Assembly (NCBI RefSeq): GCF_964355755.1
Contig: NC_092679.1
Location: 5,642,001 to 5,706,000 of the forward strand
DNA: 64,000 nucleotides
Reading direction: 5' to 3'
From: Antedon mediterranea
Taxonomy: Eukaryota; Echinodermata; Crinoidea; Comatulida; Antedonidae
Below are positions 11,866 to 27,200 of the stretch, piece after piece. Position 1 is the stretch's first letter. Every line of letters begins with the position of its first letter. Position numbers and translations under genes: made by a program. The notes under the pieces were generated by a model. The model did no database searches. It had not been told where the DNA came from and saw only the letters and a program-made list of their open reading frames with translations.

Positions 11866-14800
11866 CTATTTATCCGGTTAAGTTGGTGACCTCTCCACCA
11901 ATACATGAAGCCAACTTACTCTAGTAAATAATTGAACGGGCCCAATTATAAACTTTGTTAAAATACAAACGCAGGTGTAACAAATTTAAAATGTGATATA
12001 TTATATATAACTTAATTTGCAGTAACAATAAGTAATAGATATTACAAACACTGGTGACTTGCCTTTTTTTTTTTATCAAAATTCTTTCAACAAACTTAAA
12101 TTAACACAGAAACAATGTCATGGAATGTTTTCTTGTCTTTTACATGAACTTTTTAAAGATAGTATTGATATATGTAAACTGGTAAATAACCCCACATGTA
12201 AAAAAAGAATTGAAAACAAGAGTGCTGGTCCCCTTCAAGTATCACTATTTTTACAACATCGTATTTAATTGATCATATTAAAATGATAACAAACAATAAT
12301 ATTTATTATTCATAACAATAAACAGACAAGCACTAACGATTCAAAATGAAAGCACTCAGAAACTGAGTGAAGTACTTGGCAAAATATTGCCACAGAGGGC
12401 GCATGTTGATATTTTCTTTCTTTTTTTATTTGTGAAGTTATTAATAAGCCGATTTTATTGAATTTCAATAGGTATGTTCTGTGAGTATATACCTATTAAC
12501 AACAACACATTCAGAATGATAACTTTAAAAATGTAGGCACTATCGTGCTAACAAAAACAAACAAAACAAAAACAAACAAAGCAATTAGTACTATACTAAT
12601 AAGCATATTAAGCATAAAAACATTTCAATATTTCTGCAAAGTCTTGAACCTAAGGCAATAGGAAGTGGGGGGGGGGGGGCACCCTCTTGCCAAATCAAAC
12701 CCTAATTGTCACCCTGATAAGAATTCAGATATTCTAACATTTAATTTAATTAGACATTAAGAATGCATATGTAATACAGAGTTTGAGAGAAAGTTTACCC
12801 AAATAACATTACATGTTTTTTTTTAGTTATCACAACAATTTGTGCTTTACGAATTAAAATACGTTTACTAACTTCAATACAAATTCAAATACCAAACCCT
12901 TGTTTCTCCAGTAGTACTATTTGAATTTAGAAATATATTTTTAATCGGATAGATTGTTAAAAAGTAATTCAGTAATTTCAATCCTCTACTTGAAAATGTT
13001 CCTAACCTTATTTTATTTTAAAAAAATATTAGTATAATATAAAATATATCATCCTGCAGTTGGTCAGCATGGTTTAATAACGCGAGTCCAGATATCTTGT
13101 ATTTATATTATCTTTTTAGATAAAACCGAATTAAAAATATGAATATGAATAAAACATAAATAACTTCCACTTTTTAGCAATAACACACGGGACAAAAATA
13201 TATATATTGTACGATCTTCTTTCTATCAGCACCAAAATATATTTTGTTTTAAAAAAATATGATGTTTGGAAGATCCAATTGATGAGCAATAAAAATAATA
13301 AAATATACTTTAATAAATCATAATCTCACATAATTTTTTCTTGGATATTTCATCCAGACAGAATTCATTCAAGCGACATTTCATTTTTTTTTAAAGGAAA
13401 ATTATTTGAAGCATCTAATAGCTACTAATATTAAAATACATATTTCAACTCATTTTAACTAATATTAACGTAACAAGTAACTAATATTAGCAATTGTATA
13501 GTAACTGAAACAAGTTTTACTTTAAATGAATATCATTAAATGAAATCTACACACAAATTATAAACATAACATCATGAATAAATAAAATCTTTATAATATA
13601 AACTTGTTTGATATTTTTTAGGAAATATATTGCAGAAGAAGAAAACTAACTATCCTAGGGAGTTACATATATTTTTTTTAGTAACCTAGGGATGAATTTA
13701 AGCACACACATTAAGAAATAATATTATTTTTAAACATAATATTGATTATTTAATACTAAAAACGTTTGCTATGAAAGGACAGCTGCTGGGTACACATTCA
13801 TGATACTACTTCACAAAATCAACTAGTAATTTTACTCTTTTTGTACTTGTTACCAATTTAGAGCGATTATAGTATTAATTTAAATGTCATATTTAAATAA
13901 AAACTTTATGTAAAATAGTTATAAATGAAAAATAATTGTGAAATGGAAAATAATTTATGAAATTAAACAAAACGTTATGGTATTAATGAAAAGTAATTGT
14001 AAAATGAAAAATATTTTCGTCAAAATATGAATCTAGTTAAGGCAACCCATGTTCTAAAATTTACAATTATCTCAATTATCTTTCATTGTTTTTAGTCAAT
14101 ATTATGCAAGCCATTCATTTTGTAAAATATTGTAATTATATTATTTTAAATAAAAAAGATACATTTTAGCATGGAAAACTGGCATAAAAGCTATTAATAC
14201 CATAAATAATATAAGGCCCTGTTGAAAAGGAATGATAAACACTTAAAATGAATTAGTCTATGGAATGTACTAATTTATTAATTTGTGATGGGTTTAATAA
14301 AAACAATACAACTATCTTCCCTTAAGCCAGAAAAACTTGGCCTGAAGGTTTCATTACATTGTCAACACATTCAGTAGCAGACTCTTTTAAAAAAAAAACC
14401 GGAAACAAAAAAATTTCTTGAAAACCATAAATATTAGCTCAAGAATGTCCATTTGGGAGAGTTGACAATGAATATACAAAGTATTAATAATACTTAATAT
14501 TTTGAAAATATAGTATTAAATTTATTATACAAAGGCCATTTGTACTGGTACTGGTTCTGTATAGAGAAATCTGGTAACCATTGACATAAAGTTACTACTT
14601 TTAAGTGTACACAATATTTTTTTTCTTTTCTTTTTTGTTTTTTTTTTTAGATTTAGGTGATCTTAATACAACCTCACTTATTGTCATTTTTATTTAGTGG
14701 TTTTAACACAAAATTGTTGAAATTCTATATTGAGGAGGCTCCTCAGTATGAGCGTATTAGTGGATAATTATAATCTACTAGGTGTGCAACTAGGACAGAG

Positions 14801-15036
14801 TATTTGACACTTGTGTGTTGTTATCTCAGAATTAAGCATAAATTATATATAGATACACATCATGCTTTACCATATTTGGACATTTTGGTATTTTCAAAGC
14901 ATATAGCACATTTTTTGTTTACTCTCCCAAATTTCATCTTGACTGATATAATTCAGCATTATCGTTTGGAAATCTCACTTGCCGTTATATTATATTATAT
15001 TATTCAATTTTCTACATCTGACAGTGATTTGTTCCG
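11866..15036. other. Very AT-rich intergenic stretch without recognisable genes
   Basis: No open frame with family similarity, RNA gene or transposon terminus was recognised. Notable only are a run of about 13 G at 12668-12680 and many short A and T runs. Confidence 0.5.
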
Positions 15037-15105
15037 TTTCTGTGGTCTAGTGGCTAAGATGCTCATCCTGTAAGTTAAAGGTTGTAGGTTCAAGAAGAAT
15101 TTTAT
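15037..15105 (+). mobile_element. tRNA-derived SINE head fragment
   Basis: A box-like TGGTCTAGTGG is followed about 35 bp later by a decayed B box (GGTTGTAGGTTCAAG). The 3' half of a tRNA fold is missing, so this is a SINE relic rather than a tRNA gene. Confidence 0.5.
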
Positions 15106-18100
15106 CCTGTCAACTTTCAACTGGAATTAATAAAAATCTAATCTGAAAATCTACTATCGAAATAGATAAAGATAAGGTTCTTGGTTTGTATGTAGATTAC
15201 CATATACTTTGCAATATATTTTAATAACAAGCTGCCATTTCAGTGTATTAACTGAAAAATTTATGATTTAAATAAATTGAAGTAGTTTTCACACAGTAAT
15301 AATGTAGATGTATTTATATACGTGTGGGTGGTACAGCGCACATTATTATACACTTATTATTTAGCTACTGTATGTGGGTGTCATCTCATTAACATTTGGC
15401 ATCAAACAGAAGCAGAAAATATCTGTTGATTTGAGATAAACACAATTATGTGGGACGTGAAAATAAAATATGAAACTTAAATTTACTCCGTGGAAAATTT
15501 TTGGTATTTTAAACAAACTAATAGCAACTTATGGTATGTTCAACATTGGTTTTAAATATCTAAATCATTTAATCAAATACAAATATATTTCATACTAGAA
15601 TTGAAATAATAATGTACATATTTCATACTAGAATTGAAATAACAATGTACAAAAATAATTTTTAAAAAACAAAATAGTAGAGATGTGTTTTTTATCTTTT
15701 ATACACAAAATTCTATTCGCTAATAATTTTTATATTTAAAAATTGTAAATATATTCGGTCAGTTTTAAGCGAAAATTCGTAAAAATTCAAAATGGCATAC
15801 TGCATAATTCAGAATAATTTATGAATCATACAAATCATGTCTTCTTCAGTAATATAAAATGTCAAAGTTAAAAAGTAAAGAAATAAAGAATTCATATCAT
15901 GTATGAAGTTTCCAAATATGGGAAAAAAAAATATTTCGTTCTTCAATTTCTTTATCGTCATTAATTTATCATTTACAAATTTCTTTTTTGATTGGAAACA
16001 ATTTATCAAGGTAAATAACGTTAAAAGCATGAAAGGTTTTACAAATTAATATAAATGTACCTAGTGTACTTATACCATGGTGGAATTGCTTATACTGTAC
16101 ATACAAGTTGGCTAAATCTTACTGGTACAAACTACTTTACTAAACATTTTAAAAATATATACTGCATATACAGTAGATTTGAATGTCGTGCCAGAGTACC
16201 ATAGAATCAGTGTAATAACAACAAACTAAATTCCTTTGGACTAAGTCTATCATCATGTTCTTTTGTACATTCACAAACATGTTTAATAGCCATCACTTGT
16301 CAGATCAGTAATGATATACTGATAAATGTATTCAATGTACAGTATCATCTTTTTAAATGACATTAATAACAATTTCTGAACCTCTTTACAAGCTGCTGAA
16401 AATAAAGCTAATTTGGTAATACAGTGATGTTGAACATTGTCGTTCATTTGCAAACATCATTCAGTGTGTGATATACATCATCAACATTCATAATCTATAA
16501 GGCTTTTAAAGCTCCGATATCGCATACACAGTTAAAAGCACATATTTACATGAAATTCATTAATAGCGCATTTTAGTCTCCCTTTTAAGGAAAAACATTT
16601 ATTACTTACAGTATTATTAATAAAACATTTTATATTTACAAGCACTTTTCATCTAAAATAAAACTTGTCATTATTGATATGAAAATCCAACCTTGTCAAA
16701 AAACTTGCATCAAATATTATTATTGGTATGATGGGTGTCAGAGGTCAAGCGTAAGCCCTTGCATTGGTGTCAACTTTGACCTTGAATTAACCTCTCAATT
16801 TTAAATTCTACATTACTACTCACATCATTTCTTTGGTCATAATAAAATCTTGCCTTTTTCTTTTATCTGCAAAAACAAACAATTTATTATTTGAAAAAAA
16901 GTTAATGTGTTTTATTTTTAGAGTAAATAGTTTAATTTTCCAATAAATTTAACACAGAAATATGTAATCCTTAATATGAAATAATTATTTACTCTAAAAC
17001 TAAAAGACAAATGTCGATTTTAATTACTTGATAACTGATTTTTAGATGCTGAATCATAAAATCGCTTTAGAGTACAAATTTGTCGCAACAGGCAAATGCA
17101 ATATCAAAATTTGTCGTTGGAAATAGCCATGTAATCAGTGTGAATGTACTCATCTTTGCTGTCTTTAATTGACAAAGTATTTTATAATGGAATTTTATAA
17201 GACATCATGTTACAATGCTCTTAGATAGACAATCTTACTTAGTAGTCTTGTAGTGGGCAATGCATATTAATTAACTTGCATTAAGAATTCGCAGAACTAC
17301 ATAAACTTGCATATATGATGGGCTTAGGGAGTGTGAATTGGATTCAGAGACAGTTCCTGTCATTATCTCCAATTCATGAAAATAAGTTCAGCATTTTATT
17401 TTACAATTTTTAAACTCTGGTGGTGGCGACTATTAGAAGGATTTAAGGTGCATTGCAGATAGTTTGGTATTGCTAGAAAGTGTTGTTGCACAATGCATGG
17501 TGGGAAGGAATTGGACAGCAACATATCAATAGCAAATGTTTCCCCCACTTTCGTCCCATAATGCGATAAACCTTGTACAACTATCTATGGCACTCTCTCA
17601 GTCATTTTAATTAAGAGTACATTTCCCTCCACACAACTTAATAGCACTCCATACAAAGAGTATACAGTACCTTCAATGCCTAAGGAATATTTGGTTTAAA
17701 GTACCTTGATGCATTCAATCAATATAGATCTTAATAGTAAATGCAATTACAGATAATAATCAGAAATATGATAGGTGAAATGATCATGTCTATGGATATA
17801 GTTTCTAATTCAATGTTGTAAATATAATAAACAGTAATAGAACCCAGGTGCTAGTTCAAACTGTGAGGTTCAGTATCAATTGTCTCGTCTCCAAGCAGTG
17901 GTATACTGGCTATGAGCACTCACTGGCTAAACTCAGAGGCATCGAAGCTTATGAGGGACCCCTGAGCAGTGCCCAGAGGAAAAAACTAGCATTCAAATAT
18001 GTCGAAAAAGGCTAAAAGCAGCCGAGGCCTCCAGCGTTGGTGGGTCACTTAGGGTTTCTAAACCGGGGGCCCAGGTCTCTACGTTTACGTCACTGTCTCC

Positions 18101-18218
18101 AAGTATCCCACAATGCAATAGTAGATTTACGCATATGTCGCTGTAGAATTGACACTTTTAAGAAGCTCTTTAGGAAGATTTAACCTTTAACCCTTACCTT
18201 CATTTACTCCCTCTTCAT
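15106..18218. other. Downstream region of MEN1, probable 3' UTR plus AT-rich spacer
   Basis: The first AATAAA on the minus strand after the MEN1 stop is at 17395-17400, about 820 nt downstream, so the 3' UTR may span roughly 17380-18218. A 32-bp direct duplication (CATACTAGAATTGAAATAA) lies at about 15590-15650. Near 17450-17600 GTGCATTGCAGATAGTTTGG faces a loosely inverted partner, perhaps an old MITE. Confidence 0.35.
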
Positions 18219-21200
18219 TTACTCCCTTCGTGGCCTTCTTCGTAGACTTCCAAAGTCTTCATACTCACTTGTAGAGCGAGGGCGCTTGTTGAACTGCACC
18301 TGTGACTGTGCTGTGAGCTGTAACTGAATTGCTGCTGTGTTGAGCTTCCCAGGATTGGTCAGCAGATCCTTTAACCCTTTCATTTTAGCACTGGATAGGG
18401 TCAACTTTGGAGACATCATCTGGGATGCTGACACAGCCGACACAGAGGTGTGAGATGGTTTACCTTCCTCTTCCTCCGAGTCTTCACCTTGTGAATCAGA
18501 CTGTCGCGCTTTCCACTGACGATGAAACGCCATTTCAGCCGGGCTTTCTGCTTTTAGAGCAGATTCTATCGTAATGCCAGGAAAAGCACCACCATTATTA
18601 CTCCCGCTTAAAAAATCATTAAGATCCGTTTTCGTATCCCATGATTTTGAAGCGAAAGGTGTTGAAGTTTCCGAGGCACCTAGAAGGTAGTCTGGATTTA
18701 GTATAGATTCACTGCATGCTGCAGCTAAAGCAGCGATATTTGGGTTAGAAACATCCAACTGTTGGCCAGGTGTCTTTAATTCGTTCCCGATACTGTCAGA
18801 TGAGCTGTCCAAACTATCAGGTTTAACATTATTATTATTATTACTTTTATCGGTAATAATATTCTGGTTAATGTCCTCACGCAACTTTTTACGTGTAACG
18901 TTATAGTTCTTTGACCTCAGTGATATTTTATTTTTTGTGTGATATTCATTTGTAGCTTTCTCTTCTTTTTTTTCTCTGCTCATCTTTGGTCTGACAACAT
19001 TCTCTTTCTGATGATCATTATCTTCTTCAATCTTTTCTTCATCTTCACAATCATCATCTTCCTCAACGTGAACATCAATAAGCTCCCGCACACCTGATGC
19101 AAACTTTGACACGACCCCAATGAACTTCTTTGACCATGTTATATGAAGCACAGGTGTAACACTGCCTTCCTCCCACCTGCAAAGTCCATCATAAAATTGT
19201 AAAAAATATGCATAGCACTCGGGATCGCATAGTGGTGAGTTTTGCGTCACTGAATGCGAGAATTCTTTAACGATGTTTGGAATTAATTCAAAAGCGATGT
19301 CCAGAAACTCCTTGTAGATTTCCTCATCTTCTCTGTAATAATTATATCTAAAAAAAATATTGGAAAAAACATTATTTTCAAAAAAATTATTTACAAAAAT
19401 GGAATCAACTGCAGTCACAAAGAAACAAAATTTTCTCCTTAAAGATGTATTGTCCCCCAAAAACATGAAAAATGAATATTAATTAAATCACACTTTGAAT
19501 ATGTTGATTTGTCAATCGATTCCAAAGAAACAAAACCTGTTGGCTGACAGCAAATTTGACCATTTTTTGCTTTAAATTAGTTTTTTCATGTAAATACATT
19601 TTTTTTATCATCAAATTTTTGGTCAAAGTGGATGACTATTATGTTACATTAAAATTGCACATTCAACAAGAATTATTTTTCAGGGGGACAATACATCTTT
19701 AAATAATGTAATGTATTTGTATACTCCATTAATCTCCATTGACCTGTCCAACTATATTATTAGATCCGTACAGTAACTGAAAAAAAAAATAAACATTCAT
19801 ACTTGCTAACAACAGAAGACGCTTGGGCCCATCGCTTGAGAGCATCTTTGTACCTCTGATGACGGTAAAGGTGTCCACCAAGGTACGTGTAAGGGTACAC
19901 ATGATGGTCGTTGTAGTACCGCTGGGCAGAGTTTATGGCGGACTCAAAGATGTCTTCACAGCATGGTCTTCCCTGGCTAGGGGCTATGCTTTCTAAATCT
20001 CCAAGATTTCCTAGCGCCATTGGATACCTACAAGATGAAATATTTAGTTTGATGTACTCATTAAAGATATTAAAATTAGGTTTTAAAAGTAAATTACAGT
20101 GCTTAATTCATCATAAAAATAAATCATAATTTCATTTTTTACTGTAATGAAAAAAGTTCTCCAGTGGAATCACAAATGTTTCGTTGTTATTTTCAAACAA
20201 CAAAAAATGTATATAAAGATATAATGTAAAAATGATGAGCTATCGATAAAATACATAATGTCCTAAATTGAGTTTGTTTACATACTAAATTGTTGTGAAT
20301 GGAGAACAATAGGAGACATAAAGTTCAAACTGTACTAATAATATAAAAATAGAGGCCAAGTTTATCTCTTTGAACATAGGTGCATGTTCATTCTCAGGAA
20401 GTGCTTTTGGCAGTTGTGAAGAACACTGGGATTAGAAAAGTTGGAACTGGTACATAAAAAACAACTGTACTAAGCTGAGTTTGGCAAAGTGTCTAGTTAT
20501 AGACAGAAAACAAAATACCAAACTGATAATCCGGAATTGAAATCATGTGGCCTGATGGCTTAAAGGTACATTTTGTTTTGTTTATAGTACAGTAATATAT
20601 CAAACGTGCCAAAAACACAGGGATGCAGCTAAAAAAGGTTAGAGTAACGCCATCAATGCTACGTATAACAACATCTTAAGCTCTGTCTACACTATCTATC
20701 AAACTAGTTTGTCAAAAAAAGTGTGATGTACCCAAATATGGTAGTGATATGCCCAAAAATGTTTGTTTGTTTGTAATATTTATTTTATTGTATCCATAAA
20801 ATACACAATACAATACATAATAGTTTGAAATTAACAAATCATACAAAAACTAAATAATTATACAGTTATGGAATAGCAGAGGATAACCCTTTAAGCTGGG
20901 AAGCTTGTTTCAGAAGGGGTCCTTGCAACAATGATAGTGACATCAACATGTCCATATAGGCACATCATATTTTTTTGTCACATAAAATTTGATAGTGTAG
21001 ACAGAGCTTTACACACAGGCAATGCCAGAAAAATGGAGATTGAACAACTCCATTTTTATTCTTAAAAACCTATGAAATACAGTAGTTATTTTAATCTTGT
21101 TTCTTAAAATAAAAAAATTGTAGAGTTGCAGCAACATACAGGTATTATTATTATTATTTCAGTTTTATTATCTAACTATAGTGTAAAAGTTTTAAGCAGC

Positions 21201-24200
21201 TTACACCGTTCTACTGAGAAAAACACTTTATTAGCTTGAGAATAATAAATCACTGGAACGCAATGCCATATGACTTGGTAAACGCAACATCTGTAAACGT
21301 TTTTTGAAGGAAAAATATCGGTCAAGACTTTAATGTCATTCTAAGCATAACTGTCCGTGGGTCACAAGAGGCAAATTAGCCTGTTATTTATACCCACACA
21401 AACAATAAGTTTCAAGTTTACTCCAATCTGTATAGTAGTACTCCATTCCAAATTTTGTAAAGCAAACATCAGTAGATGCCTAGGTTGTTAGTAATAATAG
21501 AAATAGCACCAGGATATAAATAACAAGCACTACTTAAAGTATCAAGAGCTACTTTAACTACTTAATTATGCAACATACACATCAGCCTCTTTCAAAAAGA
21601 GTATATAACTTTTCCCACCTGAGTCATAGGAGCCAATTCCTATAAAAGGTTATTCTAATATTTATTTACAAATAATTTTAAGAATTTAATACTATAGTCA
21701 AATAGTATGTAATTACTATTTATTGCCATGCTATAAAACTATACAAGATTTCAGAATAAATGTTTACTTCTTTTGTTCCTATTGAGGCTGCCCAGTGCAT
21801 AAAACTCTCTATATAGTATAGGCACAAGTCATGTTTGTAGCTAATTCCAACACCTAAAACAGTAATAATGTTTTTCAATAGTACCAGCAGCAGCAGCCTG
21901 TAGCCTGTGGGGTTCGAGGGTTTTTGCATGCATGCTGAAGTAGTCTTTTCAAACTAGAGAAGTAATGGTAAATACAGTAGTTCATTTTTGCCCCAACCAT
22001 AAGAATCCTTACTATAGGCTTTTAAGCAAGAATATTCAAGAATAAGAACATACTTATACTTAGTATTTCATACTTACTTTTCAAGGTGTTTCAAATCATA
22101 CAGAAGCCATAACAATTCCTGAAAAGAAATTTGAAGTTTTCAAAAATACATCTGGTTTTTTTTCTAGAATTTTTTTCTAGATTTTTTTCTAATTAGACCT
22201 AAAATCATCTAAATATCATATATCAAATAGTTTGAATGATGATGTATTACTTCATCTACCATTTTGATTTGTCTTTAACTCCTGGACACAAAGAAACAAT
22301 TTAGACAGACTTAATTACTATGGAAAAATTCAAGGTTGACAATCTTAAATGATTATTAAGAATGTCTCTTCTCTGAATCAATATGAATCAGGAGAGAAAT
22401 TTTTATTACAACTGATCACAATATGAGAGGTATTATAGAATTATGTTAATAAGGAATATCTAAAGTTACCATACATTTACTGTTAAAAATCAGAAACAAA
22501 TTATAAATTTGGGGAACACCTAAAACAAATAAGGGAAAATTCCCATTCAGGTCCCTATGGTATTGGTATATCCATATTAAAATGGAATGATAGATAAGAT
22601 TGGATGGGATTTGATATATGGGATGGGATGAGATGGGAGAGGATGAATGGATGCACGAACGAACGAAAGAACGAATGAAACGTGACAAGAATTAATAATA
22701 AAATAATGCATAATAATAGGTTAGTTAAATCATGGACCTATAAATTTATTAGGTCCATGGTTAAATTACCCTCGGACTAGTTTAGTAAAAAATGATAAAT
22801 ATTGTCTTATCAATTTGAATAATTAAAGAAAATGATTAATAAAATAAATGGCTATGATTTTACAATAAAACATGTCCAATTAGTTATTAGTAATAAAGAA
22901 CCAATATTTATTACTTGATCTGAACAATTGATGTAGCCATTAAAGGCAGCAATGATACAATAATTCTAATTCATCTGCAAAAGGTCCTTGGTTGCGTCAG
23001 TACATAAATAATGCAGAAAATCTGACAAACAATGACATTTCGACTCATGATGAGGCATTATAGACATTTAATTCAGCTATAGGTTACACGTTACTATAAA
23101 TAGAAACGTGTGTGATGTAACAATAAATTAGTTACTAATGAATATTCATTAGGGATAAATAATATAGATAAATAAAAAGATATTGTCTGGGTAAAGCTTC
23201 TTTCTACTTTATTCTTCCTGGTTTTATTATCTCTTATTAAATTTGATTTCATTTATTAAAAATTCACCTTTGAATATGTTTCTAAGGCAACAGGTTTTTT
23301 TCTAATATATAATCAAAATAAATGAACACCTATATTAAATATAATATCAAGAAATCCAATTATTCACGTCTACATATAGTTTTCTTTTGATTAATACTAT
23401 TTTCACAAAATGAATTTGATTTTCAATGGCACCACATTCAATTAATTTTATTGCTTGAAGTTGAAAAGGGGAAAATCAATGTTGCAAACAACTGAATTAT
23501 TTTTAAAAGAAACTAATTTTCAGAATTGGCTTTATTAATCATATTCAGTTTATTGTGGGAAAATGTATAGCGAGGTCAGAGCTAACATGCAACAAATAAA
23601 TAAAACAAAATTATTTAATGATTAAATAAAATATTGATTGAAAAACAAGGATCTTCGCATTTATTTTTAGAAGGCAATATAATATTTTAAGCTAAGGTCA
23701 AACTTTATACTGGACATCTGATACATAATCAATAAACATACTGGGTGCTATGCCAAAGGGAATACTAATATAATTGTGTACTAGACCAAAAGACAAAATT
23801 CATTTTCAATGATTATTTTAGCTACTGTACACTATTGTCCTGTACTCTAACCTGCAATAACCGCTATATTTTGTCAATAATGCTAATTTTTAAGCAATCT
23901 TTCAATAAATTGTTCAATCTCATTGCCTTGCTCTATGGATACTATGTTTAGAAGTTGGTTCTATGTGCATTCATTTCATCCTTTATTTAATCAATCAAAC
24001 ACACAAAGAATGTCTCATAATCCAGGTATGACATCGCCCATCTTACCAGAAAAAAAACACTTTCCTGGGTATTGTTGAACAGTTCATTGAAAATAAGGGT
24101 TTGTTTTCATATTTAAGTCAGCTTCCCTTATTTTTGTCTTAGTGGGCAGTAAGTTGCAAGACTAAAAATATGCAATTTTTTTTAGTACATATACTCTGTG

Positions 24201-27200
24201 TGTAAAATAAACCATGTACATATAATTACTGGTTTTCTGTTTAAATTATGTACTATTAGTATTAGTAAACATAATCTGCCTTGATAAATAAAATGTCAAG
24301 TGCGCTATGATTCTGAATCATTCATGCGTAAAATGATGACACAATACAATATGACGATTGATATCCTAACACGACAACAAACATGACAAGCAAATGATAA
24401 AATGATCCCTTTATTAAAGCATGCTTTCGCTTTGTTGAATAGGGACATCGACAATTTCTACCCGTTCTTTAAACAAGGAAATAGGAACACTATATTATAC
24501 ACATATTCAACAACAACATTTATTTAGGATAGTTATAACTGTTTTACTTACTCTTCAAAATGCTTAATTAACAATGTTTTTTTTATTTCGGAAAGCAAAA
24601 ATTATACATTGACCTTCACAAATAGCTTGATTGGCAAAAGAGTGTCAAGCTTTCACATAAAAACGATTTCTAATATCAGCCGGTAGTCCATTCCACATAC
24701 GAATAAATCGCAATTAACACAACCTTTTCATAAAAAAATATTGAATCCTGACATAACACACTAGCCTAACCGTATGTGATACAGGCACCAGATGCTCAGT
24801 GCTGTATTACAGAATGTTCCTATGACACTGTGCAAATATTGTTACATGTATGGAGATATCAACTGAAAATGCGAGGGCGTGTGGCGCAGTGTGTTGGACG
24901 TTAGAATACTGATCGTGAGATAGTGGTACAAACCAACTCTCACCGCATTGCTTGTATCCTTAGGACACTTTACTTACATTTTTACATTGTTGATATAAGT
25001 TTGCGGTACACCACATGTATTAGTTCTGAAATGAACTGTTGAGTTTCTCGACGTTTCGATCAATATACTTTGATCGTCCTCAAAAGTGAGAATGAATTAT
25101 TATTATTATAAACTGCCTGAACCTGGAAACCACCAAAACTGTGTCAAAGAACAGAGAGATGAAGCACATCCCAATTTCCCTCAATGTGTATAATGCATTG
25201 AAATGGCATTGAAAGTCATCACAAATCGAAAGCTCATTATTTTTGGAGCTCAAGACAAACCCAATCTATGTACAAACCTGTTGCAACTCTGCCAGTTCAA
25301 TAGAGTCTTGCGTTGAGCTTATTGAAGGATTGATTGCAGATACCAAGGCAGATACTTCCATTTCTCTTGTACAAATAACAGGGTAGCCATTCAAGTATAA
25401 CCAGCTCTGATCAGCAACACCTACATTGCAAAATATTTGATATTACAAACAGCTTTGGGATGGTACGCGGTGGTTCTGCAGCTCCTAACAAAGCTATACT
25501 ACGTTTAGGTGACGGATGAAACGTCGGAGCCAAAATGTGCACAAAAAAACACAATTAAAAGGAGAACTGAAGAAAAAAAGATTTCATTAAAATAGATAAA
25601 TAGATAGAATATTTTCAGTAAGGCTTACCAGGGCTGGGCTTACCAGGGCTGGGCTTACCAGGGCTGGGCTTACCAGGGCTGGGCTTACCAGGGCTGGGCT
25701 TACCAGGGCTGGGCTTACCAGGGCTGGGCTTACCAGGGCTGGGCTTACCAGGGCTGGGCTTACCAGGGCTGGGCTTACCAGGGCTGGGCTTACCAGGGCT
25801 GGGCTTACCAGGGCTGGGCTTACCAGGGCTGGGCTTACCAGGGCTGGGCTTACCAGGGCTGGGCTTACCAGGGCTGGGCTTACCAGGGCTGGGCTTACCA
25901 GGGCTGGGCTTACCAGGGCTGGGCTTACCAGGGCTGGGCTTACCAGGGCTGGGCTTACCAGGGCTGGGCTTACCAGGGCTGGGCTTACCAGGGCTGGGCT
26001 TACCAGGGCTGGGCTTACCAGGGCTGGGCTTACCAGGGCTGGGCTTACCAGGGCTGGGCTTACCAGGGCTGGGCTTACCAGGGCTGGGCTTACCAGGGCT
26101 GGGCTTACCAGGGCTGGGCTTACCAGGGCTGGGCTTACCAGGGCTGGGCTTACCAGGGCTGGGCTTACCAGGGCTGGGCTTACCAGGGCTGGGCTTACCA
26201 GGGCTGGGCTTACCAGGGCTGGGCTTACCAGGGCTGGGCTTACCAGGGCTGGGCTTACCAGGGCTGGGCTTACCAGGGCTGGGCTTACCAGGGCTGGGCT
26301 TACCAGGGCTGGGCTTACCAGGGCTGGGCTTACCAGGGCTGGGCTTACCAGGGCTGGGCTTACCAGGGCTGGGCTTACCAGGGCTGGGCTTACCAGGGCT
26401 GGGCTTACCAGGGCTGGGCTTACCAGGGCTGGGCTTACCAGGGCTGGGCTTACCAGGGCTGGGCTTACCAGGGCTGGGCTTACCAGGGCTGGGCTTACCA
26501 GGGCTGGGCTTACCAGGGCTGGGCTTACCAGGGCTGGGCTTACCAGGGCTGGGCTTACCAGGGCTGGGCTTACCAGGGCTGGGCTTACCAGGGCTGGGCT
26601 TACCAGGGCTGGGCTTACCAGGGCTGGGCTTACCAGGGCTGGGCTTACCAGGGCTGGGCTTACCAGGGCTGGGCTTACCAGGGCTGGGCTTACCAGGGCT
26701 GGGCTTACCAGGGCTGGGCTTACCAGGGCTGGGCTTACCAGGGCTGGGCTTACCAGGGCTGGGCTTACCAGGGCTGGGCTTACCAGGGCTGGGCTTACCA
26801 GGGCTGGGCTTACCAGGGCTGGGCTTACCAGGGCTGGGCTTACCAGGGCTGGGCTTACCAGGGCTGGGCTTACCAGGGCTGGGCTTACCAGGGCTGGGCT
26901 TACCAGGGCTGGGCTTACCAGGGCTGGGCTTACCAGGGCTGGGCTTACCAGGGCTGGGCTTACCAGGGCTGGGCTTACCAGGGCTGGGCTTACCAGGGCT
27001 GGGCTTACCAGGGCTGGGCTTACCAGGGCTGGGCTTACCAGGGCTGGGCTTACCAGGGCTGGGCTTACCAGGGCTGGGCTTACCAGGGCTGGGCTTACCA
27101 GGGCTGGGCTTACCAGGGCTGGGCTTACCAGGGCTGGGCTTACCAGGGCTGGGCTTACCAGGGCTGGGCTTACCAGGGCTGGGCTTACCAGGGCTGGGCT

